NCBI RefSeq assembly: GCF_050313795.1
Contig: NZ_JBNPMC010000011.1
Coordinates: 17,631-81,630, forward strand
From: CAMBRQ01 sp945870325
GTDB lineage: Bacteria; Bacillota; Clostridia; Lachnospirales; Lachnospiraceae
Reading direction: 5' to 3'
Length of the DNA stretch: 64,000 nucleotides
In this document: positions 58,879 through 64,000 of the stretch, piece by piece
Layout: each line of letters begins with the position of its first letter
How positions within the stretch are numbered: the stretch's first letter is position 1
Notes under the pieces: generated by a model
The model's database searches: none
The model's input: the letters and a program-made list of their open reading frames with translations, nothing else
Told to the model about the DNA's origin: nothing
Program-made: the position numbers and the translations under genes

Positions 58879-60408
58879 ATGGCTATCAAGTTAGTGTTAC
58901 TGGTTGTGTTCTTTGCAGTTATGGTTGCAGTAGGGCTTTATTCCAGAAAACATGCAACAAGTGTAGATGGGTATGTATTGGGCGGACGTTCCGTAGGACC
59001 GTGGCTTACTGCATTTGCCTATGGTACATCTTACTTTTCAGCAGTTGTGTTCGTTGGTTATGCAGGACAGTTTGGATGGAAATATGGACTTGCTTCCACC
59101 TGGATCGGACTGGGTAATGCATTTATCGGAAGTTTGCTTGCGTGGGTTGTGCTTGGAAGACGTACGAAGGTTATGACACAGCATCTGAATTCTAAGACGA
59201 TGCCGGACTTCTTTGGTGAGAGATTCGACAGCAAAGCACTTAAGATTACAGCATCAGCGATTGTATTCATCTTCCTGGTGCCTTATACGGCTTCTGTGTA
59301 TAATGGATTATCAAGACTTTTCGGAATGGCATTCAACATTCCTTATACATACTGTGTAATTGGTATGGCGATTTTTACAGGCATCTATGTAATCCTTGGC
59401 GGTTATATGGCAACAGCGATTAATGACTTTATTCAGGGAATTATTATGCTTGTAGGTATTGCAGCGGTTATAGGAGCAGTGTTAAGCGGACAGGGTGGAT
59501 TTATTGAAGCAATCCGCAAGATGGCAGAGATTCCAAGTGATATTCCGGTTACGATGGGACAGCCGGGAGCATTTACTTCATTCTTTGGACCAGACCCGCT
59601 GAATCTTCTTGGAGTTGTGATCCTTACTTCTCTTGGAACATGGGGACTTCCTCAGATGGTTGGAAAGTTCTATGCAATTAAGGACGAGAAATCTATCAAT
59701 ACAGGTACTGTAGTTTCTACTGCATTTGCAGTTATTATCTCAGGAGGATGCTATTTCCTCGGCGGTTTCGGAAGATTGTTTGACAATGCGTCTATCTATG
59801 CAGAGGACGGAAGTGTGGTGTTCGATAGTATTGTTCCATATATGTTATCCACATTGCCGGATATCCTGATCGGAATTGTAGTGGTACTGGTATTATCCGC
59901 ATCAATGTCCACGCTGGCATCACTGGTTCTGACCTCCAGTTCTACATTGACACTGGATTTCCTGAAAGACAATGTGATGAAGGATATGAGCGAGAAGAAA
60001 CAGGTACGTACGATGCAGATACTGGTTGTATTCTTTATTGTACTGTCTGTAGTAATTGCGCTTGATCCGCCGACATTCATCGCACAGCTTATGGGTATCT
60101 CCTGGGGAGCATTGGCAGGGGCATTCCTGGCGCCGTTCATGTATGGCTTATACTGGAAAGGTGTAACCAAAGCGGCAGTATGGGCAAGTTTTATCGCAGG
60201 TGTAGGCATTACCGTTTCCAATATGTTCCTGCACTACATTGCATCTCCGATTAATGCAGGCGCGGTTGCTATGATTGCAGGTCTGATTATTGTGCCGATT
60301 GTGAGTCTTGTAACACCGAAGATGAAAAAAGAGAAGGTTGATGGTATCTTTACCTGTTATGAAGAGAAGGTAACGATTACAAAGAAACGTTCATTAGAAG
60401 CGAATTAG
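58879..60408 (+). CDS. Sodium:solute symporter (SSS family)
   Basis: A 509-residue protein with about 13 membrane segments. The SSS signature runs through FFAVMVAVGLYSRKHATSVDGY, GGRSVGPWLTAFAYGTSYFS and GYAGQFGWKYGLASTWIGLGN, with ASMSTLASLVLTSSSTLTLD in the middle. It is closest in style to PutP/proline and pantothenate-type symporters; the substrate is unknown. The start is ATG 58879 with GAGGGAAAAATT; an upstream open frame to 58783 runs over the promoter. It is followed by a terminator and then the LeuA-AraC gene, suggesting a possible shared regulation. Confidence 0.92.
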   Translation: MAIKLVLLVVFFAVMVAVGLYSRKHATSVDGYVLGGRSVGPWLTAFAYGTSYFSAVVFVGYAGQFGWKYGLASTWIGLGNAFIGSLLAWVVLGRRTKVMTQHLNSKTMPDFFGERFDSKALKITASAIVFIFLVPYTASVYNGLSRLFGMAFNIPYTYCVIGMAIFTGIYVILGGYMATAINDFIQGIIMLVGIAAVIGAVLSGQGGFIEAIRKMAEIPSDIPVTMGQPGAFTSFFGPDPLNLLGVVILTSLGTWGLPQMVGKFYAIKDEKSINTGTVVSTAFAVIISGGCYFLGGFGRLFDNASIYAEDGSVVFDSIVPYMLSTLPDILIGIVVVLVLSASMSTLASLVLTSSSTLTLDFLKDNVMKDMSEKKQVRTMQILVVFFIVLSVVIALDPPTFIAQLMGISWGALAGAFLAPFMYGLYWKGVTKAAVWASFIAGVGITVSNMFLHYIASPINAGAVAMIAGLIIVPIVSLVTPKMKKEKVDGIFTCYEEKVTITKKRSLEAN

Positions 60409-60491
60409 TGGAAAGTGCATGTATAGAGTGCAAGAATAGGCATTTGAAAATGCGGTAGGAAAAAGAAAGAAAAAGAATATTAAAATACATC

Positions 60492-60525
60492 AAGGAAAGT
60501 GATTAAAATTACCACTTTCCTTTTT
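60492..60525 (+). terminator. Terminator after the symporter gene
   Basis: AAGGAAAGTG (60492-60501) and CACTTTCCTT (60513-60522) form a perfect 10-base stem with an 11-base loop, followed by TTTTTGTT. Confidence 0.88.
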
Positions 60526-60687
60526 GTTATATATATGTTAGGATAAGAAAGTGTTAAAAAAAGACAATTTGGTTGATAATTATTATTCGAGTGCCTTTAG
60601 TGAGTCAATGAGATTTTGATAGAAGAATACTCTTAAGATGATGCCGAAGTGTACTTGGACGGAATAAAAGAAGGAGAGGTTATTGGT

Positions 60688-62676
60688 ATGAAGAATTATC
60701 AGAAATATGAGAGAGCATATTTTATGCCGCCAGAAGTTACATACGATTGGGTGAAGAAGGAGTATGTCGACAAGCCGCCGATCTGGTGCAGTGTTGATCT
60801 GCGTGATGGAAACCAGGCGCTGATCGAGCCTATGAGCCTGGAAGAAAAATTGGAGTTCTTCCAGATGTTAGTAGATATCGGCTTCAAGGAGATTGAAGTA
60901 GGGTTCCCGGCTGCGTCTGAGACAGAGTATCAGTTTATGAGAACATTGATCGAGAAGGATATGATTCCGGATGACGTTACAGTGCAGGTGCTGACGCAGG
61001 CAAGGGAGCATATCATTAAGAAGACGTTTGAGGCTGTTAAGGGGGCGCCTCATGCCGTCATCCATCTGTATAATTCAACATCTGTTGCGCAGAGAGAGCA
61101 GGTGTTCAGAAAGAGCAAAGAAGAGATTAAGCAGATTGCGATTGATGGAGCAGAACTGCTTCTGAAATTGGCTTCTGAGACAGAAGGTAATTTTACATTC
61201 CAGTACAGTCCGGAGAGTTTTCCTGGAACGGAAGTAGATTATGCGGTTGAGGTATGTAATGCAGTATTGGATGTATGGAAACCGACAGCAGATAATAAAG
61301 CAATCATCAATATCCCTACAACAGTAGAGAATGCAATGCCTCACGTATTCGCTTGCCAGTTAGAGTATGTGAATAAGCATCTGAGTTATAGAGATAATGT
61401 GATCCTTTGCCTGCATCCGCACAACGACAGAGGCTGCGGAGTTGCAACGGCAGAGTTGGGAATCCTTGCAGGTGCTGACCGTATTGAAGGAACATTATTC
61501 GGTAACGGAGAGCGTACAGGGAATGTGGATATTGTGACGATGGGAATGAATATGTACTCTCATGGTGTGGATCCAGGACTTGATTTCTCAGATATGAAGC
61601 ACATCAGAGAGACTTATGAACGTCTGACAAGAATGGAAGTATATGCCCGCCAGCCATATGCAGGCGATCTGGTATTTACTGCGTTCTCCGGCTCTCATCA
61701 GGATGCGATTGCCAAGGGTATGAACTGGAGAGAAGAGAAGAAGTGTGATACATGGACGGTTCCATATCTTCCGATCGATCCGCAGGATGTGGGAAGAAAA
61801 TATGATTCCGATGTTATCCGTATTAACAGCCAGTCCGGGAAAGGCGGCGTAAACTATATTCTGAAGCAGAGCCACGGAATCAATCTGCCGCAGAAGATGC
61901 GAGAAGAGGTTGGATATCTGGTAAAAGATGTATCCGACAAGGCTCACAAAGAACTGAATCCGGAATGGGTATATCAGATCTTCTCAGATAATTATATTAA
62001 TACCAAGCCGGTATTCCATATCGATGAGTGTCATTTTAAACAGGTGGATGGCATCACTGCTGAAGCAACCATCAATCATGGGGGTGAGAGCAGAGTCATT
62101 ACCGCTATGGGTAACGGACGACTGGATGCAGTCAGCAATGCGATTAAGCAGTATTTTAATATCAGTTATGAACTTCGGTATTATGAAGAGCATTCACTGA
62201 CAAGAGGCTCTTCTTCCAAGGCGGTTGCTTATGTTGGTATTATCTGCAAAGGCAAGACCTTCTGGGGTGTAGGAATCGATGCTGATATTATCAAGGCTTC
62301 TATCGAGGCATTGATTGTGGCAGTGAATAAGATTGAAGAGATTGGAAGTGCTGATGGCTGCAAAGATGCCAGAATGATCGAGATCATGAATTATATCCAG
62401 GCGAATTATATTGATATCACATTGGATGACCTGGCTGAGAAGTTCTATCTGTCCAAACCTTATATTTCCAAATACATTAAAGAAAAGTCTGGAATGACGT
62501 TTGGAGAACTGGTGAAGAAGATTCGTATGAAGAAAGCGAAGGCGTTGTTGAAGAGCAGTAATATGACGGTTGAAAATATTGCATTGACAGTGGGGTATCA
62601 GAATGTGGAGCATTTTAACAGGATGTTTAAGAAGGCTTACAATATGACTCCAATGCAGTTCAGGAATCAGAAATAA
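60688..62676 (+). CDS. 2-isopropylmalate synthase fused to a C-terminal AraC-type DNA-binding domain
   Basis: A 662-residue protein of two parts. Residues 1-555 are a complete LeuA of the long (yeast/Mycobacterium-like, type 2) kind: YERAYFMPPEVTYDWVKKEY, SVDLRDGNQALIEPMS (Arg39, Asp40), metal ligands in LHPHNDRGC (His243, His245), and the allosteric dimer domain with INHGGESRVITAMGNGRLDA at 462-481 and GVGIDADIIKASIEALIVA. Residues 562-662 are a typical AraC helix-turn-helix pair (LDDLAEKFYLSKPYISKYIK, then VENIALTVGYQNVEHFNRMF and NMTPMQFRN). There is no stop or frame change between them. The enzyme condenses 2-ketoisovalerate and acetyl-CoA in leucine synthesis; the fused domain suggests DNA binding governed by leucine. 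ATG 60688 has AAGGAGAGG upstream. Confidence 0.9.
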   Translation: MKNYQKYERAYFMPPEVTYDWVKKEYVDKPPIWCSVDLRDGNQALIEPMSLEEKLEFFQMLVDIGFKEIEVGFPAASETEYQFMRTLIEKDMIPDDVTVQVLTQAREHIIKKTFEAVKGAPHAVIHLYNSTSVAQREQVFRKSKEEIKQIAIDGAELLLKLASETEGNFTFQYSPESFPGTEVDYAVEVCNAVLDVWKPTADNKAIINIPTTVENAMPHVFACQLEYVNKHLSYRDNVILCLHPHNDRGCGVATAELGILAGADRIEGTLFGNGERTGNVDIVTMGMNMYSHGVDPGLDFSDMKHIRETYERLTRMEVYARQPYAGDLVFTAFSGSHQDAIAKGMNWREEKKCDTWTVPYLPIDPQDVGRKYDSDVIRINSQSGKGGVNYILKQSHGINLPQKMREEVGYLVKDVSDKAHKELNPEWVYQIFSDNYINTKPVFHIDECHFKQVDGITAEATINHGGESRVITAMGNGRLDAVSNAIKQYFNISYELRYYEEHSLTRGSSSKAVAYVGIICKGKTFWGVGIDADIIKASIEALIVAVNKIEEIGSADGCKDARMIEIMNYIQANYIDITLDDLAEKFYLSKPYISKYIKEKSGMTFGELVKKIRMKKAKALLKSSNMTVENIALTVGYQNVEHFNRMFKKAYNMTPMQFRNQK

Positions 62677-62731
62677 ATATATCAAAAAGTAACGATGCTG
62701 AAACGTTTATATCATAAGGAGGATATTGAAG

Positions 62732-63970
62732 ATGATTATTTGTGCCAAATATCTCATGACGGGTGACGGAAAGACGGTGCTTGAGGATCAGGCGGTTGCG
62801 ACCGGAAGTGATGGTAAGATTAAGAAAATCGGAACAAAAGAGGAATTGGTGAAAGAATTTCCAGAAGAAGAGGTCAAAGATTACGGAGATGCTACATTAC
62901 TTCCGGGACTTTGCGATATGCATGTTCATTTGGGATACTGGTATTCTCAGCCGGATAGTTTCAATTATGGACCACAGTTGATTATGCTCTATGCATTGCA
63001 GCATGCACAGGCTGCTTTTGAGCGGGGCATTACTTCTGTGCGTGACATGTCTTCTGCACATGGAGTATGCAAGAATCTGAAACTTGCAGCAGAGAAGGGA
63101 TTTATCACAATTCCTAGAATCACACATACGGATACAGGCATCTGTATGACGGGTGGACATGCATGGGAGGAAGTAGAGCAGGTAGACGGACCATGGGAAG
63201 TTCGTAAGGAGATTCGGAAGCAGGCGCGTGATGGTGCAGAATGGATTAAGGTTCTGACAACACATCGTGCACATATTCCGGAACTGACACAGGAAGAGTT
63301 GGATGCGGCAGTTGATGAATGTCATAGAAGAGGAATCAAATGCGGTGTTCACGCAGGAACCAACCCGGGTATCCAGATGTGTATTGATGCAGGATTCGAT
63401 ACCATCGAGCATGCTACATTTATGACGTTAGATCATGCAAAACAGATGGCTGAAAAGGGAATCGCATGGACTCCGACAATTATGGCTTACACATTGCTGT
63501 ATGATATTTGCAAAGAGAACCTTGAGAAGAACGCAGGTGCTCCTGTCAATGATCCGGTTATGCAGAAGGAGATGAAGGATTATCAGTACTTTGAACCTGC
63601 TTATAAAGCATATAGAGACCACTTTAAGGAGTTCTATGATACAGGCGTTACTGTAATCGCAGGAACTGATATGGTAATGTACCAGTCACCGCTGCTGCCG
63701 CTTCCAAGAGAATTACAGTACATGGTAGAGTACGGCATTACGCCAGTACAGGCAATCCAGACAGCAACCTCGAATCCGGCGAAGGTTCTGGGCGTGGAGA
63801 ACGAAAGAGGACTTGTAAAAGAAGGACTGGATGCAGACCTTCTTGTAGTCGGCGGAGATCTGAGCAAGGATATTACCAGGCTGAATGATGTGAAGTTAGT
63901 AACTCTGGGTGGAAAGAGAGTGTTTGAAGATGGTGTGCGTTATGTAGGAACCACCAATATGTTCATGTAA
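62732..63970 (+). CDS. Amidohydrolase family protein (imidazolonepropionase/prolidase-like)
   Basis: A 412-residue metal hydrolase: His64/His66 (CDMHVHLG), Lys173 (WIKVL), His207 (GVHAGT), His227 (IEHATF) and Asp313 (AGTDM), all in the order of the amidohydrolase superfamily subtype I. The sequence is close in style to the prolidase and imidazolone amidohydrolase group. The substrate is not clear. It lies 55 bases after the LeuA-AraC gene, with AAGGAGG and a start at 62732 (the TTG six bases upstream is too near the ribosome site). It may be controlled by the fused AraC domain. Confidence 0.9.
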   Translation: MIICAKYLMTGDGKTVLEDQAVATGSDGKIKKIGTKEELVKEFPEEEVKDYGDATLLPGLCDMHVHLGYWYSQPDSFNYGPQLIMLYALQHAQAAFERGITSVRDMSSAHGVCKNLKLAAEKGFITIPRITHTDTGICMTGGHAWEEVEQVDGPWEVRKEIRKQARDGAEWIKVLTTHRAHIPELTQEELDAAVDECHRRGIKCGVHAGTNPGIQMCIDAGFDTIEHATFMTLDHAKQMAEKGIAWTPTIMAYTLLYDICKENLEKNAGAPVNDPVMQKEMKDYQYFEPAYKAYRDHFKEFYDTGVTVIAGTDMVMYQSPLLPLPRELQYMVEYGITPVQAIQTATSNPAKVLGVENERGLVKEGLDADLLVVGGDLSKDITRLNDVKLVTLGGKRVFEDGVRYVGTTNMFM

Positions 63971-64000
63971 GTTCAAAAAGGGACAGGGCAAAACGAAAAA
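63966..64000. repeat. Start of a repeat at the window edge (family A and GGGGAC words)
   Basis: TGTAAGTTCAAAAAGGGACAG, truncated by the window edge, begins with the GTAAGTTCAAAA word of the family A palindromes and passes into AAAAGGGACAGGGCAAAAC, the word of the GGGGAC cluster at 18269-18352. It starts inside the amidohydrolase stop. The joining of the two types suggests they may be one composite repeat. Confidence 0.5.

Overview
The window reads as chromosome from a low-to-moderate-GC, anaerobic Firmicute, most likely a gut Lachnospiraceae species (Dorea/Blautia/Clostridium cluster XIVa type). The reasons are strong AGGAGG-type ribosome sites, the gene order ylxM-ffh-rpsP-khpA-rimM-trmD-rplS-lepB-ylqF-lepB-rnhB-yraN, T-box and yjdF-type leaders, and several protein types that I associate with that family (high-cysteine 'HCB' proteins, LbH proteins next to mgsA). 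The species cannot be fixed from the sequence alone.

Layout. 1-9.7 kb: the end of a TelA-like gene, a T-box-controlled trpB2, an isochorismatase-fold hydrolase, luxS, a phosphoglycerate-mutase-fold phosphatase, trpS, an ABC-F protein, a patatin and small housekeeping genes. 9.8-10.1 kb: a ~300-base nested palindrome belonging to a repeat family seen at least three more times. 10.1-18.3 kb: a catabolic island for four-carbon acid sugars (GntR/FCD repressor, GarR-type dehydrogenase, two DUF1537 kinases, PdxA2, GntP permease, DeoR regulator), with a perfect palindrome lying inside the promoter. 18.3-26 kb: a patchwork of a divergent TruA, a thioesterase, unknown Met-rich and Cys-rich proteins, a DnaJ protein, yjdF with its RNA element, a decayed AAA-ATPase/nuclease gene, a polymorphic-toxin remnant with a SUKH-type immunity gene, and a cytoplasmic subtilase. 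26-35.4 kb: the conserved SRP/ribosome/secretion housekeeping run, ending with pgeF and an MscS channel.

35.4-46.4 kb is the most unusual accessory stretch. It starts with a cluster of seven adjacent hairpins and a leader terminator. Then come five tightly coupled genes: circularly permuted ATP-grasp, alpha-E, transglutaminase-like protease and two M14-type deacylase-like proteins, one of which has lost its zinc ligands. After a tRNA-Thr(CGU) come a divergent small alarmone synthetase and a giant DUF4062/STAND-type NTPase whose reading frame is split by one in-frame UGA.

46.5-64 kb: a NitT/TauT-type ABC transporter without a binding protein, queH, argH, asd, ppk1, topB, an LbH protein, a second 3-hydroxyisobutyrate-dehydrogenase-like protein, mgsA, a sodium:solute symporter, a 2-isopropylmalate synthase fused to an AraC-type DNA-binding domain, and an amidohydrolase.

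My leading candidates for undescribed biology are the LeuA-AraC fusion enzyme, the ATP-grasp/alpha-E/transglutaminase/M14 operon, and the alarmone synthetase plus DUF4062-NTPase pair. All functional statements are inferences from family motifs read by eye; no database search was run.
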